Source: Kaistia adipata DSM 17808 (GTDB lineage Bacteria > Pseudomonadota > Alphaproteobacteria > Rhizobiales > Kaistiaceae). Taken from it: a stretch of DNA of 64,000 nucleotides. Positions 31,490 to 40,261 of the stretch are shown piece after piece. The notes beneath the pieces are model-generated. The model searched no databases. It saw nothing but the letters and a program-made list of their open reading frames with translations, and had not been told where the DNA came from. Made by a program: the position numbers and the translations under genes. Each line of letters starts with the position of its first letter. Within the stretch, counting starts at the first letter, position 1. The DNA lies in NCBI RefSeq assembly GCF_000423225.1, contig NZ_KE383991.1, forward strand, positions 816,217 to 880,216, written 5' to 3'.

Positions 31490-31598
31490 GGGCTTTATCC
31501 TTCGTGATCTTGGGGAGGCGTCTTCCCGGGCGAGGCGAAGCGGAACCCCGGGATGACGGCTGAGCGTTGGCCCAGGAGGATGGTGGCGGAACGAGCGG

Positions 31599-32651
31599 TC
31601 AAAGCTTCACCACCCTGCCCTCGCGCATGCTCGTCTCGGCGGCGAGCGCGATCTCGAGGGAGGTGATGGCGTCCTGCATGTGGCGCGTGAGGTCGACATC
31701 CTCGCGGATCGCCTTCAGCAGATAGGCCTGCTCGCGATCGCAGAGCGCCTGGTGGCCCGGCTCGTCCTCGGTCGAGAACCAGCTGTCGGCCTTGGCGAAG
31801 CTGCCATCGGCCTTGAGCGCGGCATGGTGGACGCGAATGCGCGCCGTCTTGGTGTGGGTGTCGACGTCGTCGGACTTCGCGGCCTCGTCCATGACGATCG
31901 AGACGGCGCCGTTCGGGCTCATCACGTCCTTCACGAAGAAGGCGGCCTCGGAGATCATCGGTCCCCAGCCGGCCTCGTACCAGCCGACCGAGCCGTCCTC
32001 GAAAATCACCTGCAGATGGCCGTAATTGACCTGGGTCGGCGCGATCTCGTCGGAAAGCCGCACGCCCATGCCGCGCACCTCGACCGGCCTGGCGTCGGTG
32101 ATCTGGCACATGACGTCGACATAGTGGACGCCGCAATCGACCAGCGGCGAGGTCGTCTGCATCAACTGCTTGTGGATGTTCCAGCTCGCGCCGGACGACT
32201 GCTGATTGAGGTTCATCCGCATGACGAAGGGCGGGCCCAGCTCGCGCGCCTTGGCGATGAACTCGATCCAGGACGGGTGGTGGCGCAGGATGTAGCCGAT
32301 GACGAGCTTCCTACTCGTGCGCTTCGCCGCCTCGACCACCGAGCGTGCGTCCGCGGCATTGGCGGCGAGCGGCTTCTCGACGAAGACATGCGCGCCCGCC
32401 TCCATCGCCGCGATGGCGAAGGGCGCGTGGCTGTCGGTGTAGGTGTTGATCGAGACGACGTCCGGCTTCAGCGCCAGCCCCGCCTCGAAGCTGTCGACGC
32501 GCGGATAGGCCTTCAGCTCGTCCGGCAGGTCGACCTCGGAGCGGTTGAACAGGCCGACGATCTCGAAGCCGGGATTGGCGTGATAGGCGAGCGCATGGCT
32601 GCGCCCCATCTGGCCAAGGCCGGCGACGAAGACACGGAGGGGACTAGTCAT
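31599..32651 (-). CDS. Gfo/Idh/MocA family NAD(P)-dependent oxidoreductase
   Basis: The 350-residue protein begins with a Rossmann motif [18 protein letters not shown]. It carries the family's EKP motif ([14 protein letters not shown], near residue 95) and a C-terminal alpha/beta catalytic domain with [13 protein letters not shown], where the His is the likely acid/base. Family members oxidise or reduce sugars, inositols and amino-sugar derivatives. It sits inside a sugar-import cluster linked to MurQ- and Nag-type genes, so an amino sugar or sugar acid substrate is plausible. About 50 bp separate it from the upstream permease gene. Confidence 0.88.
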   Translation of the reverse strand: MTSPLRVFVAGLGQMGRSHALAYHANPGFEIVGLFNRSEVDLPDELKAYPRVDSFEAGLALKPDVVSINTYTDSHAPFAIAAMEAGAHVFVEKPLAANAADARSVVEAAKRTSRKLVIGYILRHHPSWIEFIAKARELGPPFVMRMNLNQQSSGASWNIHKQLMQTTSPLVDCGVHYVDVMCQITDARPVEVRGMGVRLSDEIAPTQVNYGHLQVIFEDGSVGWYEAGWGPMISEAAFFVKDVMSPNGAVSIVMDEAAKSDDVDTHTKTARIRVHHAALKADGSFAKADSWFSTEDEPGHQALCDREQAYLLKAIREDVDLTRHMQDAITSLEIALAAETSMREGRVVKL

Positions 32652-32701
32652 GGATCAGCAACCTGCAATCGTAGATGACGGACCGGGCTTCGGCGCGAAA
32701 A

Positions 32702-33541
32702 TCACTTCACCGCGCCCGCGGTGATGCCGCGGATCAGCTGGCGCGAGAAGATCAGGTAGAGGACGAGCACCGGCATGATCGCCAGCGACAGGGTCGAGAG
32801 CACGGCGTTCCAGTTGGTGACGTACTGGCCGATGAACATCTGCGCGCCCAGCGTCACCGTCTTGGTCGCCTCGCCCGGCGCCAGGATCAGCGGGAACCAG
32901 AGGTCGTTCCAGATCGGGATCATGGTGAAGACCGCGACCGTCGCCATCGCCGGCCGGACGAGCGGCAGCACCAGGCGGAAGAAGATCGTGTATTCCGACA
33001 GCCCGTCGACGCGGCCGGCATTCTTCAGATCGTCCGAGACCTGCCGCATGAACTCCGACAGGATGAAGACCGCGAGCGGCAGCCCCTGCGCCGTATAGAC
33101 GAGGATCAGCGCCATCAGCGTGTTGACGAGGCCGGTCGCCACCATGCCCTGCAGGATCGCCACGGTGCCGAGGCGGATCGGGATCATGATGCCGAGCGCC
33201 AGGTAGAGCGCCATCATCGTGTTGCCGCGGAAGCGATATTCGGAGAGCGCGAAGGCCGCCATGGCGCCGAACAGCAGCACGAAGAAGATCGACGCGACGG
33301 TGACGATCAGGCTGTTCTGGAAATAGACGAGGAAATCGCCCTGCTTCAACACCGTCTCGTAGCCGATCAGGCTGAACGTCTTGGCGCTGGGAAGCTGGAG
33401 CGGCGTCGAGAAGATGCCGGCGCGTGTCTTGAACGAATTGACCAGCACCAGGAAGATCGGGAACAGCGCCAGCAGCGTATAGGCGCCGAGCGCCAGATGG
33501 ACGAGGCCGGTGCGGGCGACGGACGAGCGTGCTTTCGACAT
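32702..33541 (-). CDS. Carbohydrate ABC transporter permease (MalG/UgpE type)
   Basis: The 279-residue inner-membrane protein from MSKARSSVARTG has six hydrophobic segments. The EAA loop appears as KNAGRVDGLSEYTIFFRLVLP and contacts the ATPase. It pairs with the MalF-type permease encoded 8 bp upstream. In the open frame the upstream 113 residues are the shifted end of that permease gene and are rejected. Confidence 0.92.
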   Translation of the reverse strand: MSKARSSVARTGLVHLALGAYTLLALFPIFLVLVNSFKTRAGIFSTPLQLPSAKTFSLIGYETVLKQGDFLVYFQNSLIVTVASIFFVLLFGAMAAFALSEYRFRGNTMMALYLALGIMIPIRLGTVAILQGMVATGLVNTLMALILVYTAQGLPLAVFILSEFMRQVSDDLKNAGRVDGLSEYTIFFRLVLPLVRPAMATVAVFTMIPIWNDLWFPLILAPGEATKTVTLGAQMFIGQYVTNWNAVLSTLSLAIMPVLVLYLIFSRQLIRGITAGAVK

Positions 33542-33549
33542 GGCCTGCC

Positions 33550-34497
33550 TCAGAACTGGTAGCGGCGGATGCGCCGCTGGATGACGAAGAGATAGAGGCA
33601 GACGCCGGCGAGGATGATGAAGAACATCGCCGTCGCGATCGCCGCGCCCATATTGGGATCTCCGAGCTGCAGCTGGAAACCGAAGAAGGTGCGGTAGAGC
33701 AGCGTGCCCAGGATGTCGGTCGAGTAGTTGGGCCCGGCGATGGCGCCCTGCATGGTGTAGATCAGGTCGAAGGCGTTGAAATTGCCGACGAAAGTCAGGA
33801 TCGACACGATGCCGATCGTCGGCAGGATCAGCGGCAGCTTGATCTTGAAGAACTGGCTCCAGCCGGTGACGCCGTCGCATTCGGCCGCCTCGAGCACCTC
33901 GTCCGGAATGGAGAGCAGCGCGGCATAGATCAGCATCATCGGGATGCCGATGTTCTGCCAGACCGAGACCAGCGAAACCGTGATCAGCGCGCTGCCGGGC
34001 CGGCCGAGCCAGGGCGCGAAGAACGCCTTCATGCCGACGATGTCGAGCAGGAAGGGCGCGATGCCCCAGATCGGCGACAGGATCAGCTTCCAGACGAAGC
34101 CGACGATGACGAAGGACAGGATGGTCGGCAGGAAGATCGCCGTCCGGTAGAAGCTGCGGAACCGCAGCACCGGCAGCGACAGCAGCGCCGCGAGCGCGAT
34201 GCCGATCGGGTTCTGCACGACCATGTGGATCAGGAAGAAAACGAGGTTGTTGCGCAGCGCGTTCCAGAAGCTGGCCGCCCAGAGCGGGTCGCCGAACACG
34301 GTGCGGAAATTGTCGAGCCCGACGAACACCGACTGGCCGTCGACGATGCGGAACAGCGACAGCCGCAGCGTATCGAACAGCGGGATGATCATCACCGCCG
34401 TGTAGACCAGAACCGCCGGCAGCAGGAAGATGGCGATGTGCCAGCGGATGGGCCGCTTCGCGACGACGTCCCGTTCAGCAGTGTCGAGCGTGGTCAT
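33550..34497 (-). CDS. Carbohydrate ABC transporter permease (MalF/UgpA type)
   Basis: This 315-residue inner-membrane protein has an N-terminal membrane segment (IAIFLLPAVLVYTAVMIIP) and about five more, with the EAA loop EAAECDGVTGWSQFFKIKLPLI. It follows the binding-protein gene after 196 bp that contain a strong hairpin. It forms the translocation channel with the MalG-type partner. Confidence 0.92.
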   Translation of the reverse strand: MTTLDTAERDVVAKRPIRWHIAIFLLPAVLVYTAVMIIPLFDTLRLSLFRIVDGQSVFVGLDNFRTVFGDPLWAASFWNALRNNLVFFLIHMVVQNPIGIALAALLSLPVLRFRSFYRTAIFLPTILSFVIVGFVWKLILSPIWGIAPFLLDIVGMKAFFAPWLGRPGSALITVSLVSVWQNIGIPMMLIYAALLSIPDEVLEAAECDGVTGWSQFFKIKLPLILPTIGIVSILTFVGNFNAFDLIYTMQGAIAGPNYSTDILGTLLYRTFFGFQLQLGDPNMGAAIATAMFFIILAGVCLYLFVIQRRIRRYQF

Positions 34498-34656
34498 CCG
34501 GAACCTGTCTTCGTCGTTGAAAGAGCGCCACGATCATCCGTGCCGCCACGCGAGATCCTAGCTTGCCCGGGACCATGGCCGCGGGCGGAGAATGCCGCCG
34601 TCACCCGGGAACCGAGCCCTCCGGACTGAAGGACCGTCTCCTGGGCGGAACGAAGA

Positions 34657-34678
34657 CCTCTCCCCGCGAGGGGAGAGG
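34657..34678. terminator. Perfect 9-bp hairpin between binding-protein and permease genes
   Basis: CCTCTCCCC (34657-34665), loop GCGA, GGGGAGAGG (34670-34678), followed on the plus strand by CTTTTT. On the minus (transcribed) strand the hairpin lies 16 bp after the binding-protein stop. It likely acts as a partial terminator or 3' stabiliser that makes binding-protein mRNA exceed permease mRNA. Confidence 0.55.
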
Positions 34679-34693
34679 CTTTTTCGTCATCGG

Positions 34694-35962
34694 CTACTGC
34701 GCGGCCGGCTTGTACCAGCTGTCGAGGCCCTTCTGCAGGCGCTCGCCGGCCTGCTGCGGGGTTTCAGTGCCGTTGATCACGTTGGCCGAGGAGATCCAGG
34801 TTTCCGTGTCGAGGTTCGGCGTGCCGCGCGACAGGATCTGGTTGTTCGAGCGGATCGTCGACTTGCACTTGGCTCGCCAGCTCAGGAACTCCTGGGCGAC
34901 CGGATCCTGCAGGGTGATCGGCGCGGAAGACAGGCTGAAGAAGCCCGGCAGCGCGTTCGAGTAGAGATCCGCGAACTCCGGCGAGGCGACCCATTCGAGG
35001 AACTTCTTGGTCTCCTCGGGATGCTTCGACTTGGCGTTGGCGCCGAGGCCGATATCCGTGTGGTCGGAGATGAAGCACTCATCACCGGCCTTGCGGACCG
35101 GCGGCGGGAACGCGCCCATCTCGAAGGTCGCCTGCGCGCGGAACGGCGCGATTTCCCACGAGCCGGCCGGGTAGATGGCGGCGCGGCCGAGCGTGAACAG
35201 GTTCTGGCTGTCGGGGTAGGTCTGCGCCTCGAAGCCGTCACCCATATAAGGGCCCCACTTGGCGAGCGTCGCGAACGGCTCGACCCACTCCGGATCGGTC
35301 AGCTTCTGCTTGCCGGCGATCAGCGCCAGGCGGCCCTCTTCGCCCCTCCAGTAGGTTGGACCGATGTTCTGGTAGCCCATGGTCGAGGCTTCCCACTGGT
35401 CCTTCGTGCCCATGGCGAGCGGAACATAGGTGCCGTCGGCCTTGATCTTCTCGAGCGCCGCGAAGAACTCGTCCTCGGTCGTCGGGACGGCGATGCCGAG
35501 CTTCTCGAAGGCTTCCTTGTTGTAGATGAAGCCGTGGATCACCGAGGCCATCGGCACGCAGAAGGTCGTCTTGCCGTCGTCGGTCTGCCAGGCCGACTTG
35601 GCGACCGGGCTGAAGTTCTCCATGCCGGCGAGGCCGTCGACCGCGGTCAGCTGGCCCTTCTGGTACATGGCGAGCGAGAGGTCGAATGGACGGCAGGTGA
35701 TGAGGTCACCGGCCGAGCCCGCGTCGAGCTTGGCGTTGATCGCGGCGTTATACTCGGTCGGCGCCAGCGGCGAGAACACGACCTTGATGCCGGGATTCTT
35801 CGCTTCGAAGGCCGGGATCAGCTTCTCCTGCCAGATCGACAGGTCGTCGTTGCGCCAGCTCTCGATGGTGAGCGTCACGTCCTCGGCGAATGCCGGGGCA
35901 ATTCCAGACGAGAGTGCAGCGACGGCCGTCGCCAGCATCATCCGCTTCATGGTGGTGTTCAT
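34694..35962 (-). CDS. Extracellular sugar-binding protein of ABC importer
   Basis: The 422-residue protein has a clear Sec signal peptide (MLATAVAALSSGIAPAFA, cleaved near residue 26). The mature chain follows the family-1 solute-binding fold: LTIESWRNDDLSIW, FEAKNPGIKVVFSPL, FCVPMASVIHGFIYN, and YPAGSWEIAPF. GGAG lies 7 bases before the ATG. It is periplasmic and delivers a mono- or oligosaccharide to the two permeases that follow. With MurQ-like and Nag-type genes adjacent, an amino sugar or muramyl sugar is the likely ligand. Confidence 0.93.
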   Translation of the reverse strand: MNTTMKRMMLATAVAALSSGIAPAFAEDVTLTIESWRNDDLSIWQEKLIPAFEAKNPGIKVVFSPLAPTEYNAAINAKLDAGSAGDLITCRPFDLSLAMYQKGQLTAVDGLAGMENFSPVAKSAWQTDDGKTTFCVPMASVIHGFIYNKEAFEKLGIAVPTTEDEFFAALEKIKADGTYVPLAMGTKDQWEASTMGYQNIGPTYWRGEEGRLALIAGKQKLTDPEWVEPFATLAKWGPYMGDGFEAQTYPDSQNLFTLGRAAIYPAGSWEIAPFRAQATFEMGAFPPPVRKAGDECFISDHTDIGLGANAKSKHPEETKKFLEWVASPEFADLYSNALPGFFSLSSAPITLQDPVAQEFLSWRAKCKSTIRSNNQILSRGTPNLDTETWISSANVINGTETPQQAGERLQKGLDSWYKPAAQ

Positions 35963-36013
35963 GTCAGGCTCCTCTCTGAACCGTGCGACCGCACCGCCGC
36001 GGCCGCATCGGCA

Positions 36014-36934
36014 TTATCGAACGCCGGCCCCGGCGATCGCCGCCAGCGCCTTGCGCACGTTCCCATTGTTCTGGTTGAGCATTTCGCCCGCCGCGGCCAG
36101 GTCCTTCGCCCCGGCTGCGATCAGGATCGCGGGCTTCACGTGACCGCCCGCCGTTTCGAGCGCCGTCCGGGCGCTGGCCTCGTCGACGCCGGCGACATTG
36201 GCGATGATGCGGGCGGCCCGCGCGCGCAGCTTGCCGTTATCGGCCCGGACGTTGACCATCAGCCCGTCATAGACGTGGCCGAGATGGATCGCCGTCATCG
36301 TCGAGAGCATGTTGAGCGCGGCCTTCTGCGCGGTGCCGGCGCCCATCCGCGTCGATCCGGCGATGACTTCCGGCCCGGAATCGAGATGAACGGTCACGTC
36401 GGCGCCCTCGAAGAGCGGCGCGTTGGCGTTGCTGGCGATGGCGACGCTGGCGGCGCCGGCGGCGATCGCTGCCTGCAACCCAGCCACCGTAAAGGGCGTC
36501 GAGCCGCTCGCCGAGATCGCGACGACGCAATCCTGCGGTCCAACGCCGTAGGCCGCGACGTCGAGGCGCGCCTGCACGGGATCATCTTCCTGCAGGCCCG
36601 AGAAATTGTGGATCAGGTCGAGCCCGCCGGCCAGGATGGTGACGATGCGATCATCGGGAACGCCATAGGTCTGCGGGATCTCGAGCGCGTCGCTGAGCGC
36701 GAGCAGCGCCGGGCTGCCCGAGGCGAGATAGACGAGGCGGCCACCCGCCGCGAGCTTGTCAGCCGCGAGCCGAGCCGCCTTCGCCAGCGCGGGGATCGCC
36801 GCCTCGACCGAGGCGACGGCGCGCGCATGGCCGGCCTGCAGCGCGGAGAGGACATCCTCGTCGCGCCAGGTATCGAGCCCGCGATAGCGCGGATCGGCGA
36901 TTTCGGTCGACGGCGAAGACTTGGTCACGGTCAT
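36014..36934 (-). CDS. MurQ-like SIS-domain protein (N-acetylmuramic acid 6-phosphate etherase family, divergent)
   Basis: The 306-residue SIS-domain protein aligns along its length with MurQ. Conserved are the catalytic-Glu region DALEIPQTYGV (Glu83 equivalent kept), GPEVIAGSTRMGAGTAQKAALNMLST and the UBA-like helical end with NNGNVRKAL. Two sugar-phosphate contacts differ: the GTSGR loop of E. coli MurQ reads GSPAL here, and the region of Glu114 reads SGLQEDD instead of EGAED. MurQ cleaves the lactyl ether of MurNAc-6P to GlcNAc-6P and D-lactate. This protein may do so with altered contacts, or may act on another sugar phosphate. It starts in an ATGA overlap with the ceramidase-like gene. 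Confidence 0.75.
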   Translation of the reverse strand: MTVTKSSPSTEIADPRYRGLDTWRDEDVLSALQAGHARAVASVEAAIPALAKAARLAADKLAAGGRLVYLASGSPALLALSDALEIPQTYGVPDDRIVTILAGGLDLIHNFSGLQEDDPVQARLDVAAYGVGPQDCVVAISASGSTPFTVAGLQAAIAAGAASVAIASNANAPLFEGADVTVHLDSGPEVIAGSTRMGAGTAQKAALNMLSTMTAIHLGHVYDGLMVNVRADNGKLRARAARIIANVAGVDEASARTALETAGGHVKPAILIAAGAKDLAAAGEMLNQNNGNVRKALAAIAGAGVR

Positions 36935-38283
36935 GCTCTCTTCTCGATGTCTGCGGCCTCGCCGGCGAGCGTCGCGGCAAGGGTTGCGGCCGTTTGCACG
37001 AGCCGTTCGGCCGAGCCGGGCGCGAAGGCCCCGGGCATGCCGTAGTAGCGATGCGCCTCGTCGACCTCGTAGCCGCCGAAGCGGTATTCCTCGGCCGGCG
37101 GGATATAGCCCGGCACGCCGTCGGCGAAGCAGAAGACGAAGGAGCGGCCGCCGACGGGCATGCCGTCGATGGCCTGGCGGATCTGCCGCGCCGTCGCGGC
37201 GAAGATCTCGCCCGGCAGCGCCACGAGGCGAACCCCGCCCCAGTCGAACACCGTGACGCGAAGCGGACATGGCGCGAGCGGTTCGCGCGCGGCGGTGTCG
37301 GCCCAATCGGCCCAGCTTTCATAGAGCGCCGCCCAGGCCGGCGCGGCGGTCTGGCTGTCCACGCGCCATTGCGCGCCAAGCGCGTCGAGCTGGTCCTGCT
37401 CCGGCCGCACCAGATCCAGTGCGATCGGCGCCGACGCGGCCCGGAAATCGCCGGAAATGGACGCCTGCGGAGCGGCGAGCGCGGCCGCGGCGATGCGCTG
37501 GCCGAGGCGCTCGGCATTGGCGAAGCTGCGAAAATCGGAAGGGGCCGTGCTGATCGAGCCATGCGGCGTGTCGCCGATGCCGGCGTCGCCGGCACAGCCG
37601 GTCAGGAACAGGGCGACCGCGCCGGGGTGAACCGCCTCGATCGCCGAACGGACGGCGCCGGGATAGTCGGCCGTCCAGAGCGTGTTGTCCGCGCCGAGCA
37701 CGACCGGGTGGCAGGCATAGGACAGCACCACGGCGATCCAGCCGCCCTCCTCGCCGCGAATACGCAGTACCGGCAATTGCGGATCGGTGACGCCGCCTTC
37801 GTGACGACGGTTCCGCGCCACTTCCGGATCGGCGCCGTTGCCGAACGTGATCCGCGCGGGCCGCCGATTGGCGAGCGCGGCCTCGATCGCCGCGACGCAG
37901 GCGTCTTCGAGACGGGCCAGATAGCCGGCGTCCGGCGCACCGCCGACGCGGCCCGGCACGGCGCGCGGACCGCCATGCGTATGCAGCGCGGTGATGACGA
38001 CATGATCGTCGGCGAGCGGAACCCGGGCGCGGATCCGCCGGCAGGTATCCTCATGCAAGCCGATGACGTCGACGGAGACCAGGACCGTATCGCCGACGAC
38101 GACGGCGCGGACGGTCAGGGGATCATGCGTACCGGTCGCAGGCGAAAGACGCGCAGCGTAACCCGCCATCGCCAGGCCGGACGGCGGCGTGATGTCGACA
38201 ATGGCAGCCCCGGCGAGGACGACAGCGCCCGCACCCACTCCGCCCGGCTCTCCCGCCCTTGCGTCAATGCTGGTTTCCGGCAT
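36931..38283 (-). CDS. Neutral/alkaline ceramidase-like amidohydrolase (cytoplasmic)
   Basis: The 450-residue protein from MPETSIDARAGEPG (GGAAGAG upstream) resembles the N-terminal catalytic domain of neutral ceramidases. It starts with AAIVDITPPSGLAMAGYAAR, followed by the zinc-ligand-like VVITALHTHGGPRAVPG, LSYACHPVVLGADN and FLTGCAGDAG, and ends around LVALPGEIFAATARQI, FCFADGVPGYIP and EYRFGGYE. There is no signal peptide and no C-terminal Ig-like domain, unlike secreted ceramidases. It is cotranscribed with the MurQ-like gene (4-bp overlap) and divergent from the amino-sugar kinase gene, so hydrolysis of an N-acyl amino sugar is an attractive inference. It has not been tested. Confidence 0.75.
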   Translation of the reverse strand: MPETSIDARAGEPGGVGAGAVVLAGAAIVDITPPSGLAMAGYAARLSPATGTHDPLTVRAVVVGDTVLVSVDVIGLHEDTCRRIRARVPLADDHVVITALHTHGGPRAVPGRVGGAPDAGYLARLEDACVAAIEAALANRRPARITFGNGADPEVARNRRHEGGVTDPQLPVLRIRGEEGGWIAVVLSYACHPVVLGADNTLWTADYPGAVRSAIEAVHPGAVALFLTGCAGDAGIGDTPHGSISTAPSDFRSFANAERLGQRIAAAALAAPQASISGDFRAASAPIALDLVRPEQDQLDALGAQWRVDSQTAAPAWAALYESWADWADTAAREPLAPCPLRVTVFDWGGVRLVALPGEIFAATARQIRQAIDGMPVGGRSFVFCFADGVPGYIPPAEEYRFGGYEVDEAHRYYGMPGAFAPGSAERLVQTAATLAATLAGEAADIEKRA

Positions 38284-38317
38284 CGAGCAACTCTTCCCTG
38301 CTTGATTGGGAAGGACG

Positions 38318-38334
38318 ATACCAACGAAATACCA
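38318..38334 (-). promoter_or_regulatory. Operator-like element 1 (TGGTAT direct repeat), ceramidase side
   Basis: Read on the minus strand the site is TGGTAT-TTCGT-TGGTAT, two identical hexamers repeating at 11 bp, one helical turn. It lies 34 bp upstream of the ceramidase-like gene start. A near copy in the same orientation relative to its gene is found before the kinase gene. The GntR-family regulator at 39,497 is the likely ligand. Confidence 0.55.
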
Positions 38335-38495
38335 GTCCGTCCAGACACCTAAATCAGAGGATCGAAAATATACCGGCCGCCTTGGGGACAAGACCCCATA
38401 ACTGTTTTAGATCAGCACCTTAATGAAGCAGATCTCACAAAAGACTACGAGCCAAGACCGAACAGGCCGCGCTCGCCGCATATTTCCTTCCCAAT

Positions 38496-38512
38496 TGGAT
38501 TTCGTTTGGTAT
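38496..38512 (+). promoter_or_regulatory. Operator-like element 2 (TGGTAT direct repeat), kinase side
   Basis: TGGATT-TCGTT-TGGTAT on the plus strand shares the core ATTTCGTT and the terminal TGGTAT with element 1. It has the same 17-bp length and 11-bp periodicity. It lies 70 bp upstream of the kinase start codon. The region between the two elements (about 160 bp) is AT-rich and should hold both promoters. Confidence 0.55.
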
Positions 38513-38582
38513 TATCCCCTCACAGATTGCCGGCGGCACCCGATCCGGCCATCCAGCAATACGGCAGACGGTGAAGGACGAC

Positions 38583-39500
38583 ATGACGGGCAGCTCTGAT
38601 GGTCTTCGGACGCATGCGCGGGACATCATCCTGGTCGGGATCGACGGTGGCGGCACACGCTGCCGGGCCCGCGCCCGCTACGCGGATGGTAGCCCGATCG
38701 GCGAATGCATCACGGGCACCGCCAACATCCTCGCCGGCATCCCCGAGGCGCGCGACAACATCGTCGCCGCCGTCGAGGGCGCACTGGTCGCCGGCGGCCT
38801 GACGACGGCCGATCTCGGCCGCTGCCATATCGGCCTCGGCCTTGCCGGCGCCAACATCCCGGATCTCGCCGAGCGCTTCCTCGCCTCCGGCCTCCCCTTC
38901 GCCAGGATCGCGCTGGAGATGGATGCCTGGATCGCCTGCCGCGGCGCCCATCCCGAAGGCAATGGCGCGATCGCGATCCTCGGCACCGGCACCGCCTATG
39001 TCGTGCAGGCGGGCGGCGGCTTCACGACCGTCGGCGGCTGGGGCTTCCTGCTCGGCGACCAGGGCAGCGGCGCGTGGCTCGGGCATCAGGCGATGCGGCG
39101 CTCCGTGCTGGCCCATGACGGCATCCTGCCCGCCACGACCTTCTCGCGCGCGATAATGGCGCGCTTCGACGACAAGCCGGACCAGATGGTCACCTTCTGC
39201 AAGACGGCGCTGCCGCGCGACTACGGCGAACTGGCGCCGCTCGTCTTCGACGCGGCCGCCGCCGGCGACCCGCTCGCCGAAGCCATCCTGGCCGAGGCGA
39301 CCGCCGACATCGAGGCGGCGCTCGGCCGCCTCGTCGAACTCGGCGCCGAACGGATCAGCCTGCTCGGCGGCCTGGCGCCGCTCTATCAGGCGCGCCTGGC
39401 GCCCGCCATCGCCGCCCGCATCGTGACGCCGGCCGGCGATCCGCTCGAGGGCGCGCTGGCGCTGGCCGCCACGCTCGCCCCGGCCGAGTTCGCGCGATGA
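38583..39500 (+). CDS. BadF/BadG/BcrA/BcrD-type N-acetyl-hexosamine kinase
   Basis: The 305-residue ASKHA-fold kinase has the phosphate-1 motif VGIDGGGTRCRARA near residue 20, AILGTGTAYVV (phosphate-2) and LLGDQGSGAWLG, typical of eukaryote-like GlcNAc kinases and of MurNAc/GlcNAc kinases such as MurK. ATG 38583 is preferred over GTG 38571 because AAGGA precedes it. It should phosphorylate imported amino sugar at C6, feeding the MurQ-like and NagA steps. It overlaps the GntR gene by 4 bp (ATGA). Confidence 0.88.
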   Translation: MTGSSDGLRTHARDIILVGIDGGGTRCRARARYADGSPIGECITGTANILAGIPEARDNIVAAVEGALVAGGLTTADLGRCHIGLGLAGANIPDLAERFLASGLPFARIALEMDAWIACRGAHPEGNGAIAILGTGTAYVVQAGGGFTTVGGWGFLLGDQGSGAWLGHQAMRRSVLAHDGILPATTFSRAIMARFDDKPDQMVTFCKTALPRDYGELAPLVFDAAAAGDPLAEAILAEATADIEAALGRLVELGAERISLLGGLAPLYQARLAPAIAARIVTPAGDPLEGALALAATLAPAEFAR

Positions 39501-40261
39501 CCGAGCTTTTCCTGACGCCGGAGCGGCTGACGGACGAGGAAGGCGGACCGCTCTATGTCCGCCTCCAGGGCCTGATCCGCGACGCCATCGGCGACGGCCG
39601 GCTGCGCCCGAATGACGCCCTCCCCGCCGAGCGCGAAATGGCGGCTTCCCTCGGCGTCTCGCGCGTCACCGTTCGCAAGGCGATCCAGGGCCTCGTCGCC
39701 GAAGGCGTGCTGCGCCAGCGCCATGGCTCCGGCACGTTCGTGTCGCGCGGCGGCGGACGCGTCGAGCAGCCGCTGTCCCGGCTGACCTCCTTCACCGAGG
39801 ACATGCGCAGTCGCGGCCTGGTGCCGACGGCGAACTGGATCGAACGTTCGGTTGGCATGCCGACCTCGGCCGAGGCGATGATCCTCGGGCTTTCGCCGAC
39901 CGATCGCGTTTCCCGCCTGCATCGCCTGCGGCTCGCCAACAACGAGCCGATGGCAATCGAGCGCGCGGTCGTGCCGGCCCGCATCCTGCCCGATCCGTCG
40001 ATCGTCGACGTTTCGCTCTACGACGCGCTGACCGCGATCGGCATGCGACCGGTGCGCGCCGTGCAACGGCTGAATGCCGAGAATGTCAGCAGCGCCGACG
40101 CCGCCCTGCTCGGCATCGCGCCCGGCTCCGCCGCGCTCGCCATCGAGCGCATCTCCTATTTGCCGGATGGCCGCGTCGTCGAGTTCACGCGCTCGCACTA
40201 TCGCGGCGATGCCTATGATTTCGTTGCTGAATTGAACCTGACGGAAGCGTCTCCCCGCTAG
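39497..40261 (+). CDS. GntR/HutC-family transcriptional regulator (NagR/NagQ-like)
   Basis: This 254-residue protein has a GntR winged helix (LYVRLQGLIRDAIGDGRLRP, then LPAEREMAASLGVSRVTVRK and RQRHGSGTFV) and a C-terminal UTRA ligand domain (LTSFTEDMRSRGLVPTANWI, and FTRSHYRGDAYDFVAEL at the end). UTRA members often sense sugar phosphates such as GlcNAc-6P. Its place inside the amino-sugar operon and the two TGGTAT elements nearby make it the probable repressor of both divergent arms. The TAG stop is the first part of a dispersed repeat. Confidence 0.9.
   Translation: MTELFLTPERLTDEEGGPLYVRLQGLIRDAIGDGRLRPNDALPAEREMAASLGVSRVTVRKAIQGLVAEGVLRQRHGSGTFVSRGGGRVEQPLSRLTSFTEDMRSRGLVPTANWIERSVGMPTSAEAMILGLSPTDRVSRLHRLRLANNEPMAIERAVVPARILPDPSIVDVSLYDALTAIGMRPVRAVQRLNAENVSSADAALLGIAPGSAALAIERISYLPDGRVVEFTRSHYRGDAYDFVAELNLTEASPR

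Noticed and set aside
38284-38582. A further small gene between the ceramidase-like and kinase genes
   Set aside because: The frames are short with no RBS; the region is AT-rich and carries the paired operator-like elements.
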